A stretch of DNA of 64,000 bases, taken from contig JAPDOI010000040.1 of assembly GCA_029168955.1 (NCBI GenBank), positions 124,001-188,000 of the forward strand, in the 5' to 3' direction. The notes beneath the pieces were generated by a model that was given only the letters and a program-made list of their open reading frames with translations, did no database searches and had not been told where the DNA came from. The stretch is from Aplectana chamaeleonis. Its lineage: Eukaryota; Nematoda; Chromadorea; Rhabditida; Cosmocercidae. Positions 1 to 10,726 of the stretch are shown here, in pieces. The position numbers were made by a program, and so were the translations under genes. The first letter of the stretch is position 1; each line of letters begins with the position of its first letter.

Positions 1-337
1 CATGGCCGAGGCAGCCGCAGTCCGGGCAGACATCTGCATTGCTGCTGTCTATTTTGCTGGCGTAGGACATGAGCATGGTAGAATCACCACAGCGCAGCGA
101 TGCCAGGGTGCACCTGGCCCTTCTTCCGAGCTCAGCCTCGGATGTGCAGACTTGGGGCGGCACTGCCCCCAATATGGGATTAATGGCCGCCTTTTCCAGA
201 TGGCACCGTACGAATTGAGTATGCTCCTCGCGCAATAGACGGAGTCGTTCTCGCTGTGAGTCGTGCCATCTTGGCAGATTGACTTTGCTGGGAGCATCGG
301 CGAATGGCTTTCTGATCTTTCTTTCTCTGACGGGGTT
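1..337 (-). mobile_element. LINE family 1, copy D, 3' part (C-terminal RT region)
   Basis: On the minus strand this encodes the end of the family-1 reverse transcriptase protein. The stretch RVL|NPVRERK..RKPFADAPSKVNL is followed by ..ELGRRARCTLASLR and the start of the C-terminal zinc knuckle (VCPDCG). It is cut by the window edge. The upstream part of the same protein (QPNHPSWRVL) lies at 5264-5375, and the two halves rejoin in frame across copy A. The 8-bp duplication TAGCACTC at 338-345 and 5264-5271 marks where copy A inserted. D is the oldest layer of this nest and is a dead fragment. Confidence 0.85.
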
Positions 338-382
338 TAGCACTCTTCTTCTTCTTCTTTGCAGCCACAGAGAGGGTTCTCG

Positions 383-718
383 TCATAGGTTCAGAAACTC
401 GGCCTTTAGCGTTGGGTTCATCCACAAATCCATTGTTGTCAATGAGGTTGGTCTCTTCGGGCAATTGAACAGGTGTGCAGTAGTATGCCCTTGGCCACCG
501 CAATCCGGGCACACGTCAGGCTTGCTGTTATCGATCTTATGCAGATATGACATCAACATTGGGGAGTGTCCACAGCGTAACGAGGCAAGGGTGCACCTGG
601 CACGCCTGCCAAGCTCCATCTCGGTCTCGCTGACCTTGGGAGGTGCTACTCCCAAAATGGAGTTTATGGCAACTGTGTTCAAGTGCTCCTTCACGAAACG
701 GGTATGCTCCGCGCGCAA
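383..718 (-). pseudogene. Copy A C-terminal zinc-knuckle segment
   Basis: A 111-aa frame ending at the natural stop of the element. It shows ELGRRARCTLASLRCGHSP, then the knuckle CPDCGGQGHTTAHLFNC, then the family ending DLWMNPTLKAEFLNL. The knuckle has C-x2-C-x4-H-x3-H-x3-C spacing, as in the C-terminal nucleic-acid-binding fingers of Jockey/I/CR1-type LINEs. It is separated from the reverse transcriptase frame at 731 by a stop or frameshift within a QQ-RLRLLR stretch that is continuous in other copies. Confidence 0.8.
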
Positions 719-730
719 GAGACGGAGGCG

Positions 731-2299
731 TTATTGTTGTGTTTCAGTCCATCTCTGCAAATCTACTTTCGAGGGAGCATCGGCGAACGGCTTTCTGATA
801 CATCTCTCTCTTACTGGGTTTAATACTCTTCGCGACGGATGATTTGGCTGCTTAACGATGTTAGTGAACATTTGTTGCGCTTGGAGTTGGCAGTGGTCTC
901 TAACTGGCAATATGCGGGCTTCGGCGTGTAAGTGCTCAATTGGAGAGCTTCTGGAACAGCCCGTCGCGATTCGCAGAGCACAATTTTGGACGCGTTGCAG
1001 CTTGGACCAAGATGAGTCCGACACGATGTGCTGCCAGACTGGCGCAGCATACTCCAAGGCGGGTTGCACAATAGCCTTATACGTGGTCAGGATCGTTTCT
1101 TTACTGCACCCCCAGGACGTTCCACCGAGAGCACGTAGGACGTTGAGTCTTGTTTTCACTGTGGCTTGCTTCTGCTCAGTGTTCTTATGAAACTTCAACG
1201 AGGGATCCAACACGAGTCCGAGTAGCTTGGGGAATCGGGCGGCCGGCAATTGAGTTTCGTCCCATTTTACCATAGGATGGGCACTGTGCTCCGCATTATC
1301 AGTGGAAAAGACGGTAACGGATGATTTAGAGGCAGAGACCGTGAGCATTCTGCTGTCGAGAAAACATTTCAACTCGATCAAGTAGTCATTGATCTTCCTG
1401 GCGGCTACATTCATGTCGCGATCCCGGCACAGAATAGTGATATCATCCGCATATGCAACGACCTTGATGTCCTGAGGAGGAACGGGCAGATCTTCAAGGT
1501 ATAAACTGAAAAGTGCAGGCGATAAAACTCCTCCTTGAGGGACACCGGCGGCTATGGGGATGCTCTTGGAGACATGTCCCTGGAATAGCACATTTGCCCG
1601 ACGTCCTTTAGTGAAGGCGGTTATCCACCGCTTCTGCCAGGGCTTAATGGTAGACTTCAACAGACTCTCTGATAGTATGCCTAGATTGACAGTGTCAAAT
1701 GCCTTGGTTAAGTCGAGGGCCACACCAACAGTACGTTGGGGTTTCTGGGCATTGAAGCCGTCCAGAACATAGCTCACAATTTCCAACAAGGCCGTAGTGG
1801 TGGAATGTAATTTACGGAAACCATGTTGGTGCTGCTGTTGGCTGTTATCCTCGGCGAGCTCCACAACCAGTTTTTCGGCAATTTTGGCGATGGGTGAGAG
1901 CAGACTGATCGGCCGGTACCCTTTAGCCGTGGATGGTGACCTTCCCGGCTTCGGCAGTGGAATAACACGAGCCACATTCCAATTTTGGGGTAAAGTACAT
2001 GTACGAAACGATGTATTTATGACGTCACCAATAAGGGGCAGTAGTTCACTGGGCAGTCTCTTCAGGACTGCAGGGCTCAAACCGTCTGGCCCTATTGCCT
2101 TCGAGTTACTCATCTCCTTTATCACCTTCTCGACCTGAGCGAGCGCGACTGCTTCATCTTCAGCCATGAGTGGCAATTTACGGAGTTCCCGCAGAGTTAT
2201 TCTATTCTGCTTCTCTCTTTTGGTTCTAGTGACGAAACAATGCTTCCCAAGAGCATTTGCGGCCTCTTTCCCTGACTTGAAGACCACCTTCAAAATCAA
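731..2299 (-). pseudogene. Copy A reverse transcriptase domain (522 aa frame)
   Basis: A long open frame covering the polymerase of a family-1 LINE. Visible motifs in order are: ..NSKAIGPDGLSP (fingers), GYRPISLLSP, QHGFRKLHSTTTALLE, motif A VALDLTKAFDTVN, AAGVPQGGVLSPALFSLYLE (motif B) and VAYADDITIL (motif C, the YADD catalytic pair). The thumb follows with FPKLLGLVLDPSLKFHKN and KRWITAF. The enzyme would copy the element RNA at a nicked chromosomal target. Catalytic aspartates are present, but the protein is cut from its C-terminal finger by a stop at 731 and from its endonuclease by frameshifts near 2300-2580. Confidence 0.85.
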
Positions 2300-2578
2300 T
2301 CGTGGAATTGTTGGCGGAGGTGAACTTTCCGGAGATTCTTTTCAAAGCCTTCCACGTTGCTGCTGCATCATTCCTGAAGTTCATCTTCTCAGTGAACTTT
2401 TCCCAAGTTTCCTTCTTGTGTCTGTCAAGGTCCCTCCTGATCTCGTTATCGAGCTCTGCGATGTCAGGGTCAAGGTGATCTGCAGCTCTCTTTGCGTCCC
2501 TTGTTCTTATCTTCTACAGTGTCTCCCTGGTGACATTGGGAAAGAAGGTCTTGACGCGACCTTCAGGGATCGCAGCTT

Positions 2579-3170
<592 letters not shown>

Positions 3171-3177
3171 TGCTTCT

Positions 3178-4424
3178 TTTGCTAAAGTAGCTGAAAAGCT
3201 GATCGTCAAAGACCTGGCCGAGCACAACGAGAGACAGGTGTTTCAGCATGGATTCAGAAAAATGCATTCCACCACGACAGCTTTGTTAGAAATTACGAGC
3301 TATGCAATTGATGGTTTCAACGCGTATAAGCCGGAAAGAACTGTAGCAGTTGCCTTGGATCTCACTAAGGCTTTCGACACAGTGAATCTTGGTATCTTAT
3401 CAAACAACTTACTGGAGTCATCAATCCCGCCATGGCAAAAGCGCTGGATAGCTGCATTCACTAAGGAAGACGGGCTAGAGTGATGCTCCAGAATCATGTC
3501 TCAAACAGCATTCCGATTGCAGCTGGAGTCCCACAGGGCGGTGTATTGTCGCCTGCTCTCTTCAGTCTGTACCTCGAAGATATGCCCGCCCCACCCCAAG
3601 ATATCAAGGTGGTCGCTTACGCTGATGATATGACTGTCTTGTGTCGTGATCGGGACATAAATGTGGCCGCCGCTAAGATTAACGGGTACTTGACCGCACT
3701 GAAAAGCTTCTTCGACCGCAAAATGCTGAAGATTTCTGCGTCAAAGTCATCGGTATCCGTACTCACAACGGACCCATCTGAACACAGCGCACATCCGTAT
3801 GTCGTATGGAATGGAGATCGTTTGCCTGCCGCCCGCTTCCCAAAACTTCTCGGACTCGTACTCGATCCATCGCTCAAATTCCATAAGAACACGGAACAGA
3901 AGCAGGCTATCGTTAAAGCGAAGCTTAACGTGCTTAGAGCCCTGGGCGGTACAACATGGGGTAGTAGCAAAGAAACCATTATTACAACGTATAAGGCTAT
4001 TCTCCAGCCTGCACTGGAATACGGCGCCCCAGTTTGGCAGCATCTAGTTTCGGAATCCTCTTGGACTAAGATGCAACGCATACAGAATGCGGCTCTTCGA
4101 ATCGCCATCGGGTGTGCAAGAAGTTCCCCGGTCGATCACTTGCATGCTGAGGCCCGCTTATTACCAGTAAGGGAGCACTGTGAGCTCCAGGCCCAACAAT
4201 TTTTCATCAACATTGTCAAACAACCAAATCACCCCTCTTGGAGAGTGCTAAACCCCGTCAGAGAAAGAAAGATCAGAAAGCCATTCGCCGATGCTCCCAG
4301 CAAAGTCAATCTGCAGAGATGGCACGACTCACAGCAAGAACGACTCCGTCTATTGCGCGAGGAGCATACTCAGTTTGTACGGTGTCATCTGGAAAAGGCG
4401 GTCATTAATCCCATATTGGGGTAG
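3178..4424 (+). pseudogene. Copy B reverse transcriptase (two frames)
   Basis: The first frame carries [18 protein letters not shown] and motif A VALDLTKAFDTVNLGIL and ends at about 3483. A small frameshift after FTKEDG moves translation to a second frame, 3480-4424. That frame holds AAGVPQGGVLSPALFSLYLE, the catalytic VAYADDMTVL, the thumb KLLGLVLDPSLKFHKN and the RERKIRKPFADAPSKVNLQR region. A further frameshift near 4424 separates the C-terminal finger. Catalytic residues are intact but the protein is broken and lacks endonuclease. Confidence 0.85.
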
Positions 4425-4687
4425 TGCCGCCCCAAGTCTGCACATCCGAGGCTCAACTCGGAAGAAGGGCCAGGTGCACGCTCGCATCATTACGCTGTGG
4501 TCACTCTACAATGCTAATGTCTTATGTCAGCAGGATTGACAGCAGTAAATCCGATGTGTGCCCGGACTGCGGTACCATCGGCCACGATACCGCACATTTA
4601 TTCAACTGTCCGGAGAGACCTACCACGCTGACCGTAATGGACTTATGGACAAATCCGTTACTGGTCGCCCAGTTCCTCAACCTATGA
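4424..4687 (+). pseudogene. Copy B C-terminal zinc knuckle
   Basis: Contains PPQVCTSEAQLGRRARCTLA, then CPDCGTIGHDTAHLFNC and DLWTNPLLVAQFLNL ending in TGA, immediately before the (GAA)n tail. It is one frameshift away from the reverse transcriptase frame. Confidence 0.8.
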
Positions 4688-4737
4688 CAAAACCGTCAAT
4701 GTGGCTGCAAAGAAGAAGAAGAAGAAGTGTAGCCCGG

Positions 4738-5263
4738 GATGTTTGGATGCCGAGAGGTAGCAGAGGGAGAGAGTTTGGTTTCCTGAACCATGATAACATC
4801 CGGGTGATGAGTACGGGCGAAGAGAGATAATTCAGAGAGCTTGGCGCGAAGGCCGTTGAGATTTATGTGTACAATAGAGAGGGGGAGGTTGGTAGATGAG
4901 GAATTGGGGTTACTGGAGGCGGAGCACACAATACAACGAAAGGAAGAATCGTGGTGCCTCACAGAACTGAGACCCGAACAAGAGAAGTGCACCCACCGTT
5001 GGCATCCGAAACACTGGACACTGGTTCCATTCCAAGTGACATTTCTTTCTCATGTGGCACATGGGTACTTCTTCTTCTTCGCGGGTCCTGGGTTCCTCTC
5101 GACGCCGGCTCTTTGCAGTAGGATCTTCAGGAGAGCTGCGGCCAGCCAGCACCTCTCCCATGACAAAAACCCTCTCTCCGCGGAGGGATTGACGTCGGTT
5201 TGCACGGAGGTAGTCTTCTTTCCTCCACACTGCCACGGCACGAACGTACGACATCTCGGCAGC
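4738..5263 (-). pseudogene. Copy A N-terminus: 2A-like motif, PHD finger, start of endonuclease
   Basis: On the minus strand, frames here give GEVLAGRSSPEDP and, in the companion frame, ILLQRAGVERNPGPAKKKKY. The latter contains the NPGP core of 2A-like ribosome-skipping peptides. Next comes a PHD-like cysteine cluster (FGCQR..VHFSCSGLSSVRHHDSSFRCIVC). The endonuclease start follows: LSIVHINLNGLRAKLSEL and VIMVQETKLSPS. Frameshifts interrupt the path between the 2A-like motif and the PHD finger. Confidence 0.75.
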
Positions 5264-5375
5264 TAGCACTCTCCAAGAGGGGTGATTTGGTTGTTTGACA
5301 ATGTTGATGAAAAATTGTTGGGCCTGGAGCTGACAATGCTCCCTTACTGGTGCGGGCCTACTTTTCCATTGCATT
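5264..5375 (-). mobile_element. LINE family 1, copy D, upstream part
   Basis: Minus-strand fragment reading PVREHCQLQAQQFFINIVKQPNHPSWRVL in the family-1 RT connection region. It continues directly into NPVRERK at 337 on the other side of copy A. Its own 5' end is lost at about 5365-5375, where similarity stops. Confidence 0.8.
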
Positions 5376-6097
5376 TGGCCACGCCCATTTCTCCGAGCCG
5401 CAACGATTTTGGAAGGGGTGGAAACACCGGGTTGGCTTTATCATTGCACGGCGGCATGGAAAAATGGACGTGTTCTAGTGGGATGGCAATTGGTACCCCC
5501 TCCCTTCTGATGATAGCACTGATTTGGCTAAAACTTAGCCAAGAGGCTTTCTTGAGCTGTGGATTAAGAAATTCTTATTTTTTCCGCAAATTTTGAAGGA
5601 TTAATGAGGATTAAGGGTAGGTTCTTTGCCATTCGGCTACTACAACCCTCTTTGATCTTTCGGAAAGCGGACAACGGGTTTGTGATAAGCATACCAAAGA
5701 ACCTCTCTGGGCAAAATTTCAAGTCATATCGAAGACTTAGACGATAATTATCCTATATTTACCGTGATTTCTCGAAGCACCGTAAGTGGACGTCTTATTC
5801 GTGTTCAGTACCTCGGCTAACCCCCTTAAGCTATGTTAGAGCGAAAAAGTTGATTTTGTAGCTTTTGTTGAGTTGAAGCCCATCCAAGTTTAGGAATGAG
5901 TCGAGCCTTTTCAGCAGTTCTGTGCGGAACTGTTCCGTTTCCGATTCCGTTTCCGGAAATCTTGTTAATGTTGTTGTTGTTGTTGCCCATCATCCACCAT
6001 ATACACTGATCCTGGATCCAATTTCCGGTATATAGACGACGTCATCGAAGCAACGTTGCTGGGATCCTCTTCTTTGGAGGATCCCTGAGTGGGGCGT
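5376..6097. other. No gene seen; includes a hAT-end fragment
   Basis: No coding exon is recognised. Positions about 5918-5972 contain TTCTGTGCGGAACTGTTCCG and more TTCCGTTTCCG wording. This matches the left terminus of the hAT-like element at 55688, so it is probably a broken end of that family. A GGATCC..GGATCC stretch near 6060-6085 can form a short hairpin. Confidence 0.5.
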
Positions 6098-6657
6098 TTT
6101 TCCACCTTTTTTTTCTATTCTTCTATATATATATTTTTTTTAATTTTTTTGTTTTTTTTACATTTCAAATTCTATATTGCATGATTAAAGTGACAGGAAA
6201 TGGGCGACTTCCACTGGTTTGAGCCAGAGATCTTCTATTGTGAGGTGCGTTGGCTTTCCAGAGCAAGAGAACATGTGAGGAACTGTGTGTTCCTCAAGCC
6301 CGCGGTCTGGTCAATGTGGATTTTCGGCTGCTCCTATCTTATGTAGATACCATTGCGACTTCGAATAGAAACCACTCCGGAGCTGAGATAGCGCTGCCCG
6401 ACTTTGTCTTGGCAAAGTCTCCTCCTCCTTCGCAATATTCGGCGGTGGTCCACTTATCAGGATATCAGGGTTCATTGTAACCAGGAACTTCTTTACAAAC
6501 TCTTTGTGCACTTCTTTGCGAATGCTCTCCGCGTTGCCTGGCCTAATCAACATTGGCTTGATCGTTCTGACATGCTTCCTGATCTGTCTTGGAGGTTCCG
6601 GTTTCTTCATCATGTCGTGTGAGGGGTGTTCTGGATCGAGTGCCGCAACCGTTCTAT
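6098..6657 (-). mobile_element. LINE family 2 (F2), 3' end with A-rich tail
   Basis: Minus-strand 3' end of the second LINE family. A C-terminal coding segment reads DPEHPSHDMMKKPEPPRQI, then RQSRAALSQLRSGFYSKSQWYLHKI. The knuckle region has its first Cys codon as TGA and its second as Arg (PH*PDRGLEEHTVPHMFSC). The ending is LTIEDLWLKPVEVAHFLSL with a TAA at 6185-6187. An A-rich tail (T-rich on +) follows to about 6098. It is separated from the rest of F2 (10860-14105) by the Penelope palindrome, and 6657 coincides with the palindrome's left edge. Confidence 0.75.
6185..6657 (-). pseudogene. F2 LINE C-terminal domain with a Cys-to-stop change
   Basis: A single frame with one internal TGA at the position where a knuckle cysteine is expected. 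This is the nucleic-acid-binding C-terminus of the F2 polyprotein. It shows the same DLW..P.....FL ending as family 1, so the two LINE families belong to one broad clade. Confidence 0.7.
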
Positions 6658-6890
6658 GCCTGGAGCCCGCTCATTGCATCGACTCACTGGGATCGGTTAC
6701 AAGATTGTCAAAATGCAGCCTTGAGGACCGCGACGGGAAGCCTGGCGATGGCTGGCACTACCCACCTCAGCAATGAGATGGGAATCGTGCCAGTTAAAGC
6801 TCATAATGAGATTCGAAAGATTTATTGCTGTGTGAGGCTGCAAAAAGGGGAGAAAATCCAAATGTTGTCCAAAACTGCAAAAGTTACTGA
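6658..6890 (+). pseudogene. Inverted duplicate of an F2 reverse transcriptase segment
   Basis: Plus-strand translation gives SPLIASTHWDRLQDCQNAAL and TGSLAMAGTTHLSNEMGIVP. This matches the right-arm minus-strand protein at 10860-11021. It has no start and no remaining RT around it. It is the outer part of the palindrome's left arm and is in opposite orientation to its parent F2 element. Confidence 0.8.
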
Positions 6891-6901
6891 AAAACTCCCT
6901 T

Positions 6902-6944
6902 CTTCTGGTGACGTTTCGGTGCTTAGCACCTTCTTCGGACCTGA
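6902..6944 (-). ncRNA. Hammerhead-ribozyme-like motif, left arm
   Basis: On the minus strand, 3' of the Penelope frame, the order is TTC-A-GGT, CCGAAGA, stem GGTGC-TAA-GCACC, GAAAC, GTC, ACC-A-GAA. GGT/ACC and TTC/GAA can pair as stem I. GGTGC/GCACC forms stem II. The self-complementary ACGT could form a dimeric stem III. Penelope-like elements are known to carry minimal type I hammerheads. Here position U4 of the core is C and one extra base lies before stem II, so activity is uncertain. Confidence 0.45.
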
Positions 6945-7114
6945 ATTTACAAGATTAAATGATGAACCCAAATGCGAGTAGTGCAGACTAGCCTGTGCAG
7001 CGCTCAGCTATTCGAGCTGGGCCAAGTGCGACGGCGGATTAATTGAGTCGCACTCGCACAGTGCCTTAATATACTTGATCATACGGCATCAGTCGGCGCT
7101 ATCATTCTACAGTA

Positions 7115-7393
7115 TAGTGCTTATCTGGGTCAAATTCCGGTCCGCAATTGCGTCTCGACACGCTTTGCGGCCGCACGCTCCCTAGTCAGAAGAGCTTCCA
7201 ACGCCGCAACCGCCGATCTGCTGACTCTAGATGGGTTTTGGAAACTGGAAACTAAGAAAAATTAGAGAAAATTGAATAAAAAAGCCGCATCGAGTTGGCT
7301 TTGGCGCTGGAAACCCGACTGACTCGAGCGCGTGCGGCCGCAAAGCGTGTCGAGACGCAATTGCGGACCGGAATTTGGCCCAGATAAGCACAA
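7115..7393. mobile_element. TA-flanked MITE with ~60-bp inverted repeats
   Basis: A 279-bp element with long near-perfect terminal inverted repeats running inward from GTGCTTATCTGGG (TTCCGGTCCGCAATTG, then CTCGACACGCTTTGCGGCCG). It interrupts the left palindrome arm. The right arm has the uninterrupted site CAGTACCACTG, so the duplication is TA at 7113-7114 and 7394-7395. This fits a Tc1/mariner-mobilised MITE. No coding capacity. Confidence 0.85.
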
Positions 7394-7414
7394 TACCACT
7401 GACGGTTAGCCCTA

Positions 7415-8416
7415 TCAAGCGATGAGCTGAAGGATCTCACTCAGTTCTTCCCTATTGTTGATTTCCGGTGATATCCTTTTTATCTCCATAGCTTCCAATA
7501 TTTTCCTTTCTACCATGGTCTCTACCGAGCGGTGGAGAACGGATACAATAAGGCGAGGTGGTGCTTCTCGAGCATGTCTAAGCGTTCTATGCCGGGAGAA
7601 GCTATTTGTTGTGTACGCGGCAGGGTTGATAAATGCTCTTCGATGCTCATCTAAGCGTTTGAAGAGAGACCTTTTTGTTTCTCCCACATACTTTTGTCCA
7701 CATCCCTCGCACTCTATTAGGTACACAGTTCCCCTAAGCTGACATATTCCTTTGCCACTGCAGTATAAACAATTTTGTCGCCCACACTTTTCTTCATAAA
7801 GACTTGAAGAAGTAAGTATGCCCTTCAAGTTTTGAGGTGGACGGAATACCAATCGTATCGGGAGCATCGAGTCCTTTGCGACACTGTTCACCTTTCTCGC
7901 GACCTGCTCGTTCACGTATGGCATGATCATAGTGATACCATCTGGTGCGGCATAAGGTCTCCATGTGTGTACGTGTGTCAGACTGTACCCGTTGTCGCTC
8001 AAGATACGCTTTACGGCTTCGTCTACACCTGTCGACCGGACTGTGCAAACCTTGTCCTTCTTCCTTACAAGATTGTGGACAATATTGGCTTTTATGTATG
8101 TGGGGTGACAGCTTCTCGAGTGTAATAGAATATTTTTAGACGCTGGTTTCTTATACCAGGTATGCTCGCTTTCCCCATCTCTAATCCTCGTTTTTGTGTT
8201 CAAAAATGGTACGAAGCCTTCCGCATCAGGACCTTCCACAGTGAAACGTATACTTAGATGTTGAGAATTCAAGCCAAGAAGGGTCATATCCAGTTCTGAT
8301 GATGAAGACCCTATAATGAAGACATCGCCGATATATCGCTTGTAGAAAACTATCCCAGTTGTTAGCGATCTTCTTTCTATGCGATCGAGATAAACCACTG
8401 CCAGTAAAGGCGCCAA
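7415..8416 (-). CDS. Penelope-like element: RT C-terminal part plus GIY-YIG endonuclease (333 aa)
   Basis: An open frame without internal stops. Residues 1-60 are the end of a Penelope-type reverse transcriptase (APLLAVVYLDRIE, then FYKRYIGDVFIIG). The catalytic YIDD reads YIGD at residues 28-31, although the mirror arm keeps YIDD, so this copy has lost a catalytic aspartate. Residues about 205-227 carry a cysteine cluster (CGRQNCLYCSGKGIC). Residues about 228-259 are GIY-YIG (GTVYLIECEGCGQKYVGET). The C-terminus ends RISPEINNREEL. The upstream RT is missing because the palindrome axis cuts it at 8400-8432. The ATG chosen is only the first in-frame Met of a truncated gene. Confidence 0.85.
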   Translation of the reverse strand: MAPLLAVVYLDRIERRSLTTGIVFYKRYIGDVFIIGSSSSELDMTLLGLNSQHLSIRFTVEGPDAEGFVPFLNTKTRIRDGESEHTWYKKPASKNILLHSRSCHPTYIKANIVHNLVRKKDKVCTVRSTGVDEAVKRILSDNGYSLTHVHTWRPYAAPDGITMIMPYVNEQVARKVNSVAKDSMLPIRLVFRPPQNLKGILTSSSLYEEKCGRQNCLYCSGKGICQLRGTVYLIECEGCGQKYVGETKRSLFKRLDEHRRAFINPAAYTTNSFSRHRTLRHAREAPPRLIVSVLHRSVETMVERKILEAMEIKRISPEINNREELSEILQLIA

Positions 8417-8435
8417 TCTGATTCTCAGAAAGGCA

Positions 8436-10539
8436 GTGGTTTATCTCGATCGCATAGAAAGAAGATCGCTAACAAGTGGGATAGTTTTCTACAAGCGATA
8501 TATCGACGATGTCATCATTATAGGGTCTTCATCATCAGAGCTGGATATGACCCTTCTTGGCTTGAATTCTCAACATCCCAGTATACGTTTCACTGTGGAA
8601 GGCCTTAATGCGGAAGGCTTCGTACCATTTTTGAACACAAAAACGAGGATTAGAGATGGGGAAAGCGAGCTTACCTGGTATACGAAACCAGCGTCCAAAA
8701 TTATTCTATTGCACTCGAGAAGCTGTCACCTCACATACATGAAAGCCAATACTGTTCACAATCTTGTAAGGACAAGGACAAGGTTTGCACAGTCAGGTCG
8801 ACAGGTGTAGACGAAGCCGTAAAGCGTATCTTGAGCGACAACGGGTACAGCCTGACACACGTACACACATGGAGACCTCATGCCGCACCAGATGGTATCA
8901 CTATGATCATGCCATACGTGAACGAGCAGGTCGCGAGAAAGGTGAACAGTGTCGCAAAGGACTCGATGCTCCCGATACGATTGGTATTCCGTCCACCTCA
9001 AAACTTGAAGGGCCTACTTACTTCTTCAAGGCTTTATGAAGAAAAGTGTGGGCGACAGAATTGTTTATACTGCAGTGGCAATGGAATATGTCAGCTTAGG
9101 GGAACTGTGTATCTAATAGAGTGCGAGGGATGTGGACAAAAGTATGTGGGAGAAACAAAAAGGTCTCTCTTCAAACGTTCAGATGAGCACCAAAGAGCAT
9201 TTATCAACCCTGCCTCGTACTCCACAAATAGCTTCTCCAGGCATAGAACGCTTAGGGCCTATTCATACTTCCAACCTCTCGCTCTACCAGAGCGGCCCGC
9301 TCGGAAAAAGAGGTGAGTATGAATGAAAACGCGACCTCCCGCTCTTCCCGCTCCGCCTGCGAAGTATGAATGCTCCAGAGACATCGCTATGGCAGAGCAA
9401 GAGGGTCGGAAAATCGGTAGGTTTGTTTTTAGAAATGAAGCGATGCGGTTGGTCTTTGATAAGTTTGATAAGATATGTTGGTTTTGTTGTATGTAAAGGC
9501 TATCCAGGGGTGGATTCTACAGATTTTCAAAATAGACAATGACCTTAGGCGATTCTCGGCTCCGAGCCGCAACGAATAGGAATCGGAGCCGCCTGACAGT
9601 TCGGCTCGTTCTCCCAATCTCTGGGCTACTGCTGTTGCTGTTCGGGCCAACTGGAATAGCCCGGATAGCAACAGCAGTGGCCCGGACAGCAACAGGAGCC
9701 GACTCGCAGATTGGAGAAACAAGCCGAACTGTCAGGCGGCTCGGGGCCGATAATCGCCTGAGAACGCTCTCGGAAAACTCATATCAGAGGCAACTTTTAT
9801 TTTTAGGATTGAATCTTGGGAGGCCCCCTCCAACTAGATTTGAGCCAAGATTCATAATCGCACGACAGCCTTGTCGGTTTCTTGCGTACCTTCCGCGTGG
9901 AGGCGTGCATTTTGACCCTTGTATTGAACATTCAAACCTAATTGCAACTTTCCCGAACATCTGCGCACGCGCACTCCCATTTTATTTCCGTATACTTTCT
10001 ACGGCGTGGTGCGCACTCCCACTTGGGTCCCACACATTTTAGACGGCGTCCAGCGCACTCCCACTTGGGTCCCGCACACTTTCTCCGACACTCGGCGCAC
10101 TCCCACTTGGGTCCCGCACACTTTCTATGGCGTATTGCGCGCTTTCATTGAGGCCCCGCTACACTTATATGACGTAATTTAGTGCAACAAGTAATGCTAC
10201 CAACAAATACCTCGGCGGTGCGAGAGGGGAGTATGAATGCTCCAGAGACACCGCTGTGGCGGGGCAGGAGGCGCGGGAGAGGCGGGAGGTCGTGTTTTCA
10301 TTCATACTCACCACTTTTTCCGCGCGGGCCGCTCTGGCAGAGCGAGAGGTTGGAAGTATGAATAGCCCCTTAGACATGCTCGGGAAGCACCACCTCGCCT
10401 TATTGTATCCGTTCTCCACCACTCGGTAGAGAACAAGGTAGAAAGGAAAATATTGGAAGCTATGGAGATAAGAAGGATATCACCGGAAATAAACAACAGG
10501 GAAGAACTGAGTGAGATCCCTCAGCTCATCGCTTGCTAG
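8436..10539 (+). pseudogene. Penelope-like element, right-arm copy (frameshifted and MITE-split)
   Basis: Mirror copy of the same protein. Frame 8436-8810 keeps the catalytic FYKRYIDDVIIIG. A frameshift near 8790 moves to frame 8831-9254, with the zinc cluster CGRQNCLYCSGNGIC and GIY-YIG GTVYLIECEGCGQKYVGET. The gene is then split by the MITE 9255-10369 and resumes at 10373 (HAREAPPRL-like wording, then RISPEINNREELSEI), ending at a TAG near 10539. It is not expressible as one protein, but with the left arm it allows a clean ancestral comparison. Confidence 0.85.
9255..10369. mobile_element. PIF/Harbinger-like non-autonomous element, TTA duplication
   Basis: An 1115-bp element with terminal inverted repeats GGGCCTATTCATACTTCC on the left and the mirror form GGGGCTATTCATACTTCC on the right. 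The similarity continues about 150 bp inward. It is flanked by TTA at 9252-9254 and 10370-10372, and the left palindrome arm shows the empty site CGCTTAGACATG. Inside are an inverted repeat around 9560-9750 (GAGCCGCCTGACAGTTCGGC and its mirror) and three ~43-bp tandem units at 10011-10140 containing GCGCACTCCCACTTGGG. No transposase is seen. Confidence 0.85.
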
Positions 10540-10726
10540 GGCTAACCGTCAGTGGTACTGTAGAATGATAGCGCCGACTGATGCTGTATAGAGCAAGTAT
10601 ATTAAGGCACTGTGCGAGTGTGACTCAATTTTAACCACCGTCGCACTTGGCCCAGCTCGAATAACTGAGCGCTGCACAGGCTAGTCTGCACGACTCGCAT
10701 TTGGGTTCATCATCTAATCTTGTAAA

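Larger units (their letters stand above)
3171..4726 (+). mobile_element. LINE family 1, copy B, 5'-truncated
   Basis: A plus-strand family-1 copy truncated at its 5' end. It starts within the reverse transcriptase ([19 protein letters not shown]) and ends with GTGGCTGCAAAGAAGAAG. It is flanked by the 11-bp duplication GTGTAGCCCGG at 3160-3170 and 4727-4737. This splits the PGYTAYH codons of copy A's endonuclease. The orientation is opposite to copy A. 5' truncation is the usual result of incomplete target-primed reverse transcription. Confidence 0.9.

Noticed and set aside
383..718. CPDCG..GH...HLF.C zinc-knuckle frames as small host zinc-finger genes
   Set aside because: They are the C-terminal knuckles of family-1 LINEs, next to the (GAA)n tail in every case.
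5050..5241. Fusion of a novel short leader protein ending in KKKYPCAT
   Set aside because: It is the N-terminal leader and 2A-like region of LINE copy A, shared by the other full-length copies.
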